A stretch of DNA of 64,000 nt from NCBI GenBank assembly GCA_013368315.1, contig JAACJM010000003.1:62001-126000 (forward strand), written 5' to 3'. Positions 49,601 through 59,881 of this stretch are shown here, in pieces. A model generated the notes under the pieces. It searched no databases. It was not told the origin of the DNA and saw only the letters and a program-made list of their open reading frames with translations. The stretch comes from Tetrapyrgos nigripes. Its lineage: Eukaryota > Basidiomycota > Agaricomycetes > Agaricales > Campanellaceae. Each line of letters opens with the position of its first letter. Position 1 is the first letter of the stretch. The translations under genes were made by a program, and so were the position numbers.

Positions 49601-49717
49601 GATGCGATTGACCGAGGCATTCAAAGTGAGCGGCTTGAACGGTTTATTGATACGTGTGCTTTCCTGGAGCCTGTCCACTTGTCGCCCGTCAGATGTTGTT
49701 GGAACACGCCTGAGCAT
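46695..49717 (-). CDS. RAD54: DNA repair / recombination translocase Rad54
   Basis: Swi2/Snf2 ATPase that drives Rad51-mediated strand invasion and chromatin remodelling. Twelve exons (49025-49717, 48768-48975, 48591-48713, 48433-48537, 48307-48380, 48034-48256, 47670-47973, 47518-47619, 47294-47463, 47172-47237, 46854-47115, 46695-46803) sum to 812 residues. Helicase motifs: [13 protein letters not shown], Ia [49 protein letters not shown]-like [41 protein letters not shown] and [22 protein letters not shown]. The N-terminus carries a Rad51-interaction-type basic region ([18 protein letters not shown]). The C-terminal Zn region ([18 protein letters not shown]) is present. All splice sites are GT-AG. 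Confidence 0.97.
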
Positions 49718-49816
49718 GTTGGTCCAGGCGTAAAGTGAGAGAAGAAAACAATTACAAATCTATTGAGCGACGCGTTGATTTACTGTCACGTGGACGTGGG
49801 TGGTTCACCGGACCCT

Positions 49817-50137
49817 CCTCAGCAAAATACTTCAGCAATATCTAGCGTATACTACACGTACTACCAAAAAAAAAATCTACGTGGGTAGTACGACCTACAA
49901 TAAGCTCCCAAAGCCTTGCAGCGTTGTTGACTGTCGGAAAGCAGGAGAAGAGTCAAAGACGCGTTGAGTAACGTAATCATTAGTCAACGTGTCAACGCGA
50001 CAGTCACAACGCTTTGCTAGCTTATCCTAAGCCCTCGTCAGACTTATCGCGGACCTCAGCAAAATACTTTAGCAATATCTAGCGTATACTACACGTACTA
50101 CCAAAAAAATATCTACGTGGGTAGTACGACCTACAAT
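49817..50137. repeat. 85-bp direct-repeat pair enclosing nested palindromes
   Basis: Copies at 49817-49901 and 50054-50137 are nearly identical (start cctcagcaaaatact, end cgacctacaat), differing by an A-run length and few changes. Each copy contains a hairpin (cgtactacc ... gggtagtacg). Between them, 49902-50053 holds two further inverted pairs: gcgttgttgactgtcg with cgacagtcacaacgc, and cgcgttga with tcaacgcg. The right copy ends 18 bp from the stop codon of the chromodomain gene. There is no open frame. Confidence 0.85.
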
Positions 50138-50155
50138 CCGCAGAGTATCTCAATC

Positions 50156-52474
50156 TCACCAGCGGATGTGTTCCACCTCCAATGCGGCGTTTGCAAATGC
50201 AGTGTAATCCTCGATCGCCACGCGACTAACCAGAACGTTCCCACTCTGAGCGACCAAAGAGGAAGGCAAGTTCAGCCGCTGCGCTATTAGCGCACTGTCT
50301 GAAGAGCAAAATGCCAAAACGACGTCGAAGCCTGCGATAAACTTTCAAGATTTTGGCGAATCAGCGCTCATAGACAATCAGAAACTATTCTCAACCTACC
50401 AGTTGATCCTGGGACAGCTGCCTATGGAAACTTTCGAAATAACTCTTTTGCTGGTCGGTAGCATCTGAGGAGAGCGCGAGTTTTGCAGAAGGTCCTGCAC
50501 ACCGGAGGATGTCTAGTACTTTATGGGCTCTTTCTCGGTCATATAACTTGCCCGGAGGGCCTTTGGTCAAGGTTACAGCCATAGAGTCAAGACCCGAAGA
50601 GTCCGAAGTGGATAGGTTGGCCAGTTTCACAGGGACTGACACCGATACATCGAGATTAAGCAGTAGGAGTGTCGAAGAAGGTTCTGCCGAGGAATCGGGT
50701 TTGGACTCGGAAGCTAGACCTCTAAAGAGAAGAAATGATTAGAATTGCTGAAATAGAGCGAGAAAAATCAGAACGCACAAAGGCCCAAATATCGTAGAGC
50801 GCTTCCAAGCAGTAGTGACAGCATTGGTGACAGACGTAGACGCTGCTGTAAAGCGAGTGGGGAACAGTGCTTCTTTGGCAAGATTGAGACTAAAGATATC
50901 GGTTAGCTATACCGTTTGACCTTGACGAAACACAAGTACATGCCTCTGATGAAATAGCGACCCAGCTTTCTCTTGGACAGCTTCCGTCGCAGGTGCATTA
51001 TCATCGTCTTCAAAATCTGGCAATTCATCCTCAGCAGCCCTATCGAGGCCCGCGAGCTCAACAAGAGGTTCCTCGCTAGATGGAATGACTTCTTGGGTAG
51101 GTATGTCTGAGCTTGGTTCAGAGTTGTGTGTCTGTTCAACAATTTCAATGTCGGATGAGTCCGACTGGAGCGTATCCTGCGAACGGAGAGTACGACGCTT
51201 CACGCTCTGCAATCCCCCTTTTTTGAACGTCAGTAAAGAGTTATTCTGTGTGACTGAGGCCGCAGATGAACGACCGAGACCTGTTTTGCGTTTACGACTA
51301 GTGTCGGGTTTAGAGGAAGAAGGGGAGCCGTGCTGGACCGCAGCTTTCCCAGACGATCTTGTCTTGACTGAGATGGACCCCTCCATATTAGTGTCTTCCA
51401 TCATTGTGATCCGCGAACGCGTCGAGCGGGTCGGACGTGAAGATACAGGTTCCTCCGGCAGGACAGCGTATGCACGCTGGATGGCGACATCAAGAGAAAC
51501 AGAATTGTCAGGTTCAGCTTCGTCAGGCTCAGCTGAACGCCGTCCCCGCCTGGTCGAGCCATTTTCAGTTCTTGGAGTGCGATCTGATTTCCGACTGGGG
51601 ACGATTTCTTCCTCATCCTCCTCGGATCCAGGTACGAACTCCGGAGACTTTGGGCGATTTCTAGCCGTCGAGCGACGAGTCTGGGCAGGGGGTGGAATGG
51701 GTGCGGACTGATTCTTCTTTGCTCGTTTGGCTTTGCTTGGTTGATCTTCTGGTGGCGTGGATGGACCTGCGGATACATTTTTCGTGACGGAAGTGGTGCG
51801 CTTGCGTTTGGTCGACTTGGTGGAAGCCGAGATGGAGGGTTGTTGATTGAGGTTGTCAACTGCAGAAGTGGAAGCCAGATCCGCTGTTGAAGTCTGAGCT
51901 CTAAGGGCTTTGCGGGCTGAAATTGTTATCAAAAGTATTTAGACCAAGACGCATTCTGTCAGCTAGCTGCAGACTCACGCGGGCCCACCGGAAAGAACTC
52001 TTCTCCAACTTCAAAAAGACTGAGATTTCGAACATCCCTGCCTTTCAACAACGGCTTTGCCCTGTTCCAGAATGTCTCCATAAAGTGTTCAGAGCCGTCG
52101 TCGAAGGATTCTACTGACTCCCACCTGTATCTCGACATTAGAACGAAGCGTAGAACGGCAGAAAAAGACTTGCGTATCATCATCCGGATCGTCCCAATCC
52201 TTCCACTGTAAACGCAATCGTGAATCCCCCGAAGCAAAAGAGCAGGAGAATCAACGTACTTTGACGAGGAATTGCTATTGAGGACACATTTCGTCAGGTA
52301 CGAGTGATGAGAGACACAAGATTCGCCTTACCCATATGAGATGCTTTCCTCTCCCTGGTTTCCTTGCCACGCGAGCGCGCTTTATTGACTCTGTCGAAGA
52401 AGCGTCAAGGTAAGGCACTACTGATGATAAGGGAAGGACTTGCCAACTACATATTCCCCTTCGCCGTCACTCAT
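50156..52474 (-). CDS. Chromodomain protein with unrecognised C-terminal half
   Basis: Putative histone-methyl-lysine reader. Nine exons (52444-52474, 52332-52390, 52260-52274, 52174-52205, 51979-52124, 50944-51916, 50779-50889, 50400-50721, 50156-50341) sum to 624 residues. The N-terminus (MSDGEGEYVVESIKRARVAR) and LVKWKDWDDPDDDTWESVES form a complete chromodomain. The aromatic cage positions are Tyr8, Trp36 and Trp39. It ends GSEHFMETFWNRA. Residues about 95-420 are disordered and basic/acidic (RKRTTSVTK, GSEEDEEEIVPSR). The last 200 residues are more ordered (LYDRERAHKVLDILRCAG, FIAGFDVVLAFCSSDSALIA) and match nothing I know; they do not look like a chromoshadow domain. Two introns (52391-52443, 52125-52173) have GC donors with ideal gcaagt context; a third (50890-50943, gcatgt) is probable. 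Confidence 0.82.
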
Positions 52475-52639
52475 GTTTGGGTTCAAAGACAGCGAGTGGA
52501 GTGTAAAGCTGGAGAGGACAACGCGTGTCGTGAGAAAAAATGCGCGTGAGGTCCCATCCTCCTCACATTAATAAATCCGTAGAATCTTCCCTTTTCAATG
52601 GTGCTGACTCTGTCTAGGGTGCTTGGTCGTACCACATAT

Positions 52640-53160
52640 AGCAATGGCATCGACGCTTGAACCTATTTAGACCGAATTTCAGTTTCAGACCGACTCATTA
52701 CGTCGTAACAGGCCAGAAGTTCCTGTCAACGTTCGTTGGAACTTGGCACGTCGAGAATTATAGTTTCCTTCACATCCCAGATGAAGACAACATAGTGGAT
52801 GAAGTGGGAGCTCAGGATGCATTTGTGGCAGGTATGATATATGCCTTGAGTCCCAAAATCATGCCTAGTCCGTCTTATTTATACCCCCACTGCTGGCGGC
52901 GAGAATGTGGGATCTGATCTAATGGAGAATATGACCGTGGTCGTTGGAGACAGCTTGATGAATGCTTAAGGTCTTTATCTTCATGATCTCCGAATTAAGA
53001 CGGGTTACAGTCAACTGATGCTATCTTTATTTTTTAGATTTGCTACGGAGATTTCAGGTCGAAAAGCCCGAAGGCCTCCTTGAGAAGGAGGAGGAGGAGT
53101 CTATTACAACGGACTAGCCAGGGAGATGGCGAGATCTGGCTGGTTTAACGAATAGGCCGG
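52640..53160 (+). pseudogene. Relic of a PfkB/ribokinase-family sugar kinase (C-terminal part)
   Basis: Broken coding sequence. 52657-52920 reads SFLHIPDEDNIVDEVGAQDAFVAGMIYALS in pieces, which corresponds to the ATP/anion-hole motif of PfkB kinases (normally D-TGAGDAF; here GAQDAF). After a frame change, pieces of the expected C-terminus follow: GEYDRGRWRQLDECL near 52926-52970, an intron-like gap, then FATEISGRKARRP (about 53040-53080) and YYNGLAREMARSGWFNE (about 53105-53150) in shifting frames. Several frame changes, loss of the N-terminal half and the mutated GAGD motif mark it as non-functional. Confidence 0.7.
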
Positions 53161-53261
53161 GGAATGGGGATGTGAATATGTATACCATCATTTGCAAAAT
53201 GATATTATCCCTAATGCTTTGCACTGCTATCGTATTGCACTGTGGCAGTCTGCCTCTATGG

Positions 53262-53530
53262 TGATGCAGTATTTTTCTTTTCCCTCAAAAGGTTCGACCC
53301 CGAACCGCCATCCATGGGCGTCACCGAAACGGCGATGATCTGTATTTCGCAACACCCACTACTCTATTATCGATGGCATGATCATTCGCTTGACGCAGTA
53401 TTTTTCTTTTCCCTCAAAAGATTTGATCCCAAAGAACTGCTCTCCATGGGCATCACCGAAATGGCCATGACCGGCATTTCGCAACAGCCACTACTACCAG
53501 TAGCCGCGATGGCATGATGATCATCCGCTG
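53262..53530 (+). repeat. 130-bp tandem duplication with coding-like frame
   Basis: Two adjacent copies, about 53262-53391 and 53392-53530, share agtatttttcttttccctcaaaag, atgggc-tcaccgaaa-ggc and ggcatgat. In one frame both encode related peptides (AVFFFSLKRFDP ... SMG-TE-AM--IS). The frame closes shortly after copy 2. A following open segment (53531-53725, to QDKLK) has no start and no recognised family. Probably remnants of a duplicated, decayed gene in the same degenerate interval as the PfkB relic. Confidence 0.65.
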
Positions 53531-53744
53531 TTGGTTGATGACATCCGAGTCGGTGAGGTGGTCTGGTATGCCGAATCTATTGCCCCTGGTCCCTCTGCAA
53601 ATGTTGAACAACAGTATACAGTACCCTATCTCCACCAGCAATGCAAACAGTATGATGTGCTTTACTTAGATGCATCGCTTGCCAGCGCTTTAAAAGAGCC
53701 AGGAATTCAAGACAAGCTCAAGTAATCCCAAACCCCGCAAAGAT

Positions 53745-54213
53745 ATGTCCACTCCCGAAGCAAAACAACTCCCTCCTGCCTACCCTCAACAACTTGAAGG
53801 GCAACTATATCCGCCCCAAGGCTCACAGCCCATGCTACAGCAACCTATAACGAACGCCAGCGCGGCCCAGGTAGGAGAACAATATCGAGCAGCATGTATG
53901 TCTTCCTTCCATCCACCCTCTGACATTGCTGACCTTTCACAGTATTTGCACAGTGTGCCCAAGGCATCCATCAACCAAAAACGTCGTATGGTAAGAAGCA
54001 CCTACTGTCTGGACATCGTTTACGATTTGACCTCATTGTTCTTCTCCTTCTTGAACAGGTGTCTGTGGCATTATAACGGCTGTGGTCTGCTTCCCTTGTG
54101 GCTTGATCTGTTTATTGTGAGCATCCTCTTCCTGTTCTTGATATACACTAAACTGATGTCTATCCAGCTCCGACTCGGAGAGGAAGTGTGATCGTTGTGG
54201 AGTCACCTTATAG
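53745..54213 (+). CDS. Small BRI3-like membrane protein
   Basis: Four short exons (53745-53895, 53943-53990, 54059-54116, 54168-54213) sum to 100 residues. The N-terminal 45 residues are Pro/Gln/Tyr-rich (PPAYPQQLEGQLYPPQG). Then come a short helix segment, one hydrophobic helix CGIITAVVCFPCGLICLF and a C-terminal zinc-ribbon-like end SDSERKCDRCGVTL. This Pro-rich head, single TM and terminal C-x-x-C plan matches the brain protein I3 (BRI3) family, found on endolysosomal membranes in animals. The unspliced frame would encode 148 residues with no family resemblance, which supports splicing. Confidence 0.8.
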
Positions 54214-54466
54214 ATGGCGCTGCTTCTCTTCATTCCTATAGTCAGCACGTCGGCATTATGTACATTTATTATTCGATCTACGAGTGTAGCGTAGAACCAA
54301 GATTGAGCCTATATATACAGTGGATGCGATGATACTAGATACACAAAAAATCATTCCTTTGCGAGATGGAAAGAAAGCAAAAAAAAAAAAAAACCAAAAT
54401 GATACACGTCACATACAACAGTCCAACGTACTTCAAACCTTCAAACAGAAACCAGAGCATTTCTTC
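54214..54466. other. Convergent 3' intergenic region
   Basis: Between the BRI3-like gene and the checkpoint gene (tail to tail). It contains a 15-nt A run near 54378-54393 and nothing else of note. Confidence 0.4.
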
Positions 54467-57400
54467 CTAACCTTCACCGGGAATCATTCGTCCTGTGATC
54501 AAACACTGTTTGACCCAGTTCCAAGAAACAAGCCGACAATCGCGGGGCATCCTTGCAATGTTAGGGCGTTGTTTCACGAAAACAATGTAGTCGCAGCTGC
54601 CCTTCTCTCTTGAGGCATTCTCCCAGGTTTTAGCATATTCCACGCGTCTAGCACCCATACCGAGAATGATATGCGGGATGCCCACACTTTTGGTCAAGCT
54701 CTGAATAAAACGTGAGTATGACAGTAAGGAATTGAACGTCGAGACTTGCGTCTATAGTTATTTCTGTCTTCTCACCCAAGCAAACAACGAACTTGCCAGC
54801 AAACAATTTGGGTGGGACCGGGTTGTCCATAATCTCCTCCAAATGAGAGACACTGTTACCCCAATCCAGATCCACAGACTGGGAAATCCTAGCATGCAAG
54901 TGATCCGAATAACCTTGAGTTAAAAGATAACGGTTCCATTCATGGATCTGTTGGAGAGTAGAGTCAGACTGAGTGACCACACACTACACAAGTACTGACC
55001 TGAGCCTCGTCCTCCAACCACTCCTTCGATAAGCACGGCACTCCAATAGCGATGGCGAACAAGAACTTGGCCTTCTGCGACGTATCGTCTCCTACCAGAT
55101 ACAATCGTCTGATATCCTCCAACCCCTTCCAGCGCACATCCTTGCTCTCGATATACCAATGCTGAGTGCACTTTTTACCTTTCAAATGTATGACATCATG
55201 CCAATCGCTCAGCAGCTTGCCCGACTGGGTCTCCAGAACGCCCCGGAGCCCATCTATCACTTGCTCACGTTCTGTAGGATCTGTCGACGAGAAAGAGGGT
55301 ACGATGGCGCATCCACGAAGAAAGTGGTCCAATGTATTGATGTCGACCGACTTTCCAACGTAAAGGAACTGGCGACTTTCTTGTTCCCCAATAGTCTTGA
55401 TCATTTGCTCGGTAAGCATCCTGTTCGTCCACTGTGACTCGACGGTCTTGCTTGAGACTTTGATATCCTTGTAATGCAGTAACTGAGGTCGTGGATTAAC
55501 TCCAGCAATTATGTGAATATCATCCTCCCCAACACGGGAAACAGTGCCGACGTGATTATGTTCGCCATAGACGACGCTATCACCCCGACGAAGATCAAAG
55601 ATGCGCATATGCTCGATGGCGATATCCTTTCTTTCTGTGTTATCACAGAATGCCACCGTATACCCGCTATTCTCTATTTCTGTCACGACACCGGCATAAT
55701 AATGAGCATCCTGCTTCCACAAAGCGAAGACTCGATAGTCGGGTCCGTGTAGACGAAGCGGAGCTTTGGTAGAGGACCCAGATGAAGAAGCTACACTTGC
55801 CTCTCGTTTCTTCGAGTTGGAGCGCGTCTTCGACGTGGAAGTACTCGGGCCTGGGGTATTGTCGTTAGGCGTCACAGGCGGTTTTGAAGATAGCCGTGTT
55901 CTCATAGGTGTCGCTTCAATGGATGCTCCAACAGTGCGTTGCCTTTTACGAGCAGAAGGAGCTGTAGGTGTGCTATCAGCTCGCTGTTTACCCTTCGACC
56001 TTGTTGATCGGGTTTCCTAGAACCATTTCAATCCATCAAGAAATCCCACATCTATGTTGAAAACTTACACGAGGTGGAGGCATCTGTTCCATAGATCCCG
56101 TCTTGTTGCGTGTTTGTTGTTCACTTGCAACAAATTGTTCATACAGAGGAATGCTTTCTTCGTCTTCGTCTTCATCCGAGTCTACGATATTCTGGTTGGG
56201 GTCCGGCTCTGCCTCTGTAGAATCTGGAACTGATTCATCATGGAGCTTCGTAGGATCAGACACCTCATCTTCATCGTCGGAGCGCCTGCGCTTTCTTGAA
56301 GATCCATGATCTTTCGATGCCGTTGAGGTCGCTGGAAGCGCAACACCGCCTCTCGCAGGTTCTGAGTCTGGACAGCAATCCTCGTTATCGACTATACTCT
56401 GGTCATTGGCATTGAACCTGGTAGAAGTAGCCTGAATAGAGGATGCTCTCGTAGGTAGGAAGTCCGGAGCTATATCCATTGCATCCTCAGCAGTTGCTTC
56501 CAGCGAGCCAGAGCGGGTGAAAGCTCCTCGCGTTCTGGGAGGTACCAGATTTGGACGAACAGCGTAAGCTTGGTCGCTCTCATCGGCAAGCTGGGTTTCC
56601 TGTAGCGCTTGGCTCAAAACTTCATCGGTAGGGGGATTGACAGGAGTGTCAAGGTGATCATGGAGCTGCAGAGCAAGAGGGTTCGTTTGGTCTTCTTCAG
56701 ACGCGACCCTTTCAAAGTCCTTGAGCAAATAGGGCCAACGTCTACCGGTGGGTGTATCCATTGGGTTGACCTTCCTCTCCTTCCAATATCTCACCCAAAC
56801 CTCATCCGGAACATCAGTCTCGTAATCCTTCCGCATATAACTCCAACGTTTAGTCCTGCTAACATCCATCATGGGATTTTTCGATCCCTTCGCTATTTGA
56901 TACGCTCTCCAGCATGCATCGGGAACGTCAATTTGCTGAGGTTCATCATCCGGCTGCGTTTCTAGTTGAGTGGCCATCTGAGTTTCAGCAGGTTCCACCT
57001 GAGTTTCAACCGGCTGGGTCTCTTCGATCTGAGTCTCGACATACTGGGGTCTGGGAATGTTATTCTGGTCGTCCCAGAAAGCCTGAGCATCCTGTGAGGA
57101 CACATCAGTCATCTGTGAGGGGGAATCACGTCCCAGGGAAGGTTCGTCAGGTTGCTGTGAGGGTGGATGGGAATCCTCTACGTCCATATCAAAATCCTCG
57201 GGAGGTTGAGCACCGTACAAGCCATCATCCTGAGGGTCCGGGAAATAAGTCTGACTCTCCTCCTCCTCCTCGACCTGGCTAGGCTGGCTCTCCGGCTCCT
57301 GGGTAGCTTCTACTAAGATGGTGCCTATATCCATGGCAGGATTGGAATCTGAAGATTCAAGGTGGTCAACCAGTTCCGGGGTTGAGAGTGGTGAAGAAGT

Positions 57401-57957
57401 GGCAGAGTCGGTGTGAGGAATGTTGTTGGTGCACGCGGGAGACTGAAAAGACATGGCTTTTCCTTTGTTCTGTAAAGGCAAAAAGTATGAATGTTGAAAA
57501 GGATGAACATGCATGATGGAATTAAGTAACACACCTTTGTGGCATTACTGGGGACAGGCGAACGAGAGCCTTTTGACAAATGCCTGGCGGCCACGGCAGG
57601 GTTCAGAGCTCTCTGATCAGCAGATGGAACGGGAGAGTGTATGTTCTCCTTCTGGGATTCTTGTTCGACCTGGTCATCCTTGTGACTATTGAGCTGGGTC
57701 TCAGTCTGGGTTGTCTGAGTTGCTGCGAGTCCGTGGAAGTGATAGCGTGCAGATGAACGGATATTCTTCGGGAGAGAGGAGTCTGTACATGTAGCATGCG
57801 AGTTGAGAGACTCTGAGGCTGTGGAATGCTTGGAAGCTTCGCGGCGATCCTGAAGATTGGCGAGAATCTGGGATGCCTGCGAATCACTGTTTTTGGAGCA
57901 GGCTATGAATCAAATATTGATATTCAACGTGCAGAATACATACGAATTACCGTCCAT
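54467..57957 (-). CDS. Rad9/Crb2/53BP1-type DNA damage checkpoint mediator
   Basis: Chromatin-bound adaptor that brings the effector kinase to damaged DNA. Six exons (57951-57957, 57535-57902, 56069-57469, 55000-56016, 54750-54947, 54467-54700) sum to 1074 residues. The first exon is only 7 nt (MDACSKNSDSQASQIL start). A cluster of TQ sites (six in about 30 residues, 56945-57045) is the expected ATR/ATM target region. It is followed by a tandem duplication of a W-x-Y / NPM / RW-x-Y motif (56706-56928). A tandem Tudor region (DYRVFALWKQDAHYYAGVVT, FDLRRGDSVVYGEHNHVGTV) lies about 55450-55750, and two BRCT domains close the protein (LFAIAIGVPCLSKEWLED; LFAGKFVVCLG; DYIVFVKQRP; SWNWVKQCLITGR). 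Intron 54701-54749 has a GC donor. Confidence 0.9.
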
Positions 57958-58106
57958 GATGGACGAGGAGGAGGAACGCAAGAGAAACGCGTCGAAGAAA
58001 ACAAAATGAGATTTACTCGTTCACGTGAGCAACGGTATACGCGCTGAGGCTGTGACGCGTACATTGCACTCTCATTTTCTTTTGCCAACGCTGGCCGCTG
58101 GGTAGA

Positions 58107-59669
58107 ATGGCTCCCTCCAAGAATGAGGCCATCACAGATATCCCTGTTCCCGTACCAGACTCGGGTTCAGTCTTTCGTACAACTCTCTCTCCTTTCTTCC
58201 AATCCACTACCTTCACAGCAACTTCTCTCAAGTCGTCTGCTACTTCAAGTTCTCGCTCATTGACCTCATATTCATCATACCCTTCTACTCATCAAACGCT
58301 CTCTTCCCCGTATACGTACTCAACGATTTCCCATTTGCAAGCTCAGACTTCGTCATCCATCTCAGCCGCATCCTCAACTGCAGTGTCCAGAACACCGGGA
58401 TCTACTACATCTCATAAACTACCCGTGGTCATAATCGCTCTCATCGCAGTGGGCTCTGCCTTTCTCATTGTGACTCTTTTTATCATTGGTCGAGCATGTA
58501 CCCGCCCCACTAATCGTGCGCGGCCCAAACCCTCCCTGCCTATCCTCGAAGATCCTTTCGATGATGATGTGTACAAGATCAAGGAATCGCCTTTGTTTGG
58601 TGGTGCAGAGCGTTTTTCGTCCCAGACACCGCTAGAGAATCCTTTCGAGACACCTGGCAAACCAGGTGTGTCCCTAGCCCCGCCCGTCCCGGCGTTACCT
58701 CCCATTGTTCTGGACTCTACCAATGAACTTTCGCCAATGGTTGCCAACCGCCCAGCGCCTTCCAAGAGCGTGCCCAACATAGGACCGGTTGGACAGCGAC
58801 CTCCGGCTGCACGCACGGTACCAAACAGGCTTTCTGTCCGATCTCTGTCCTTCTATCCTACTTCGCCTGTTCCATCCAATGAGAAAGCTTACACGGCTGA
58901 CGGTCACCATGTTCTGGATCGGAACTCCAAGGCATTGCTTAGGACTCAAAGCCGTTTTTCGGTCGGGACCAGGTCCTCTTCCGTAGAACTTGCATACGAT
59001 GGCGTTGATGTCACCTCACCGCAATTCCTTGCTCAGTATCAGGAAGCTCCACTCACATCCACAGCAGGTCGAAGCAAGGTCAAATCGTCATATTATACAC
59101 CTGGGTCGTACCCACGCATCTCTTCCCTTCCATCAACTTCAAGCAAGATCAAGACAGATGACGTCGATTACCCTCTTTTCGATTTGGATCAACTTCCTCC
59201 CATACATCCGGCGCTCGCGTCTCCCCGTACTATGGAAACCGTTCCACTATCACCCCAACCTACCTTGACTACTTTGGGTCCAGACGACTCGCTGAGCGTC
59301 GTAGAGAAGCGCCCTGTGAAGAAAGCTGTGCCGTTCAATTCTGAATCGCATATTATGAGCCCCACCATGGATACTAGCACTGTGCTTGGGAGCCTGATGT
59401 TAGCTGACTTCGGTACTACGACTAAATCCCTATCTAGCCGCTTGGGAGAAAGTAACGGGGACCTCGCGAAGGGGAGGACAGGGCTCCACAGCGATAGACC
59501 GCCCCGGGTGCCCTCTCCCCCCGCGCTTCCGTCACTGGCTCAGATGGGCTTGGAAAACATGGACCCCGTTGCCTATGCGTCGTATCGGAGCCCTACGTAC
59601 AGCATATTCGGGATGTATGAAGCAGACCGAAAGAGCAGAGCGAGTTGCGGCACAGTGTTGGATAAATGA
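58107..59669 (+). CDS. Ser/Thr-rich single-pass membrane protein with long Pro/Ser-rich tail
   Basis: Intronless 520-residue frame from ATG 58107. About 100 Ser/Thr-rich residues precede one clear transmembrane helix (LPVVIIALIAVGSAFLIVTLFIIG, about residues 113-136) and an RACTRPTNRARPKP positive stop. The roughly 380-residue cytoplasmic tail is disordered. No signal peptide is visible at the N-terminus (MAPSKNEAITDIPVPVP), so it would insert by its internal helix. The layout parallels the gene at 5343-6775. Not assigned to a family; a cell-wall or surface sensor role is only a guess. Confidence 0.75.
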   Translation: MAPSKNEAITDIPVPVPDSGSVFRTTLSPFFQSTTFTATSLKSSATSSSRSLTSYSSYPSTHQTLSSPYTYSTISHLQAQTSSSISAASSTAVSRTPGSTTSHKLPVVIIALIAVGSAFLIVTLFIIGRACTRPTNRARPKPSLPILEDPFDDDVYKIKESPLFGGAERFSSQTPLENPFETPGKPGVSLAPPVPALPPIVLDSTNELSPMVANRPAPSKSVPNIGPVGQRPPAARTVPNRLSVRSLSFYPTSPVPSNEKAYTADGHHVLDRNSKALLRTQSRFSVGTRSSSVELAYDGVDVTSPQFLAQYQEAPLTSTAGRSKVKSSYYTPGSYPRISSLPSTSSKIKTDDVDYPLFDLDQLPPIHPALASPRTMETVPLSPQPTLTTLGPDDSLSVVEKRPVKKAVPFNSESHIMSPTMDTSTVLGSLMLADFGTTTKSLSSRLGESNGDLAKGRTGLHSDRPPRVPSPPALPSLAQMGLENMDPVAYASYRSPTYSIFGMYEADRKSRASCGTVLDK

Positions 59670-59881
59670 GATGCAAATCAATGGAGATCAGATGTAAATA
59701 TGTTGTATTTAGATTTGTATTTATTGTATCAAAAATTTGTGTACGCGTGCGCAGCTGTCATCATAGCCAAGTGACTGTGTACAACTGAGGGGCTATATCA
59801 AACTAGGCCCATCCGCAGCGCCTTCTTGCCTCCCTTCCTCCTCCTCCTTTGCTTCGTTCTTTTGTCATATCCTTATTCTTC

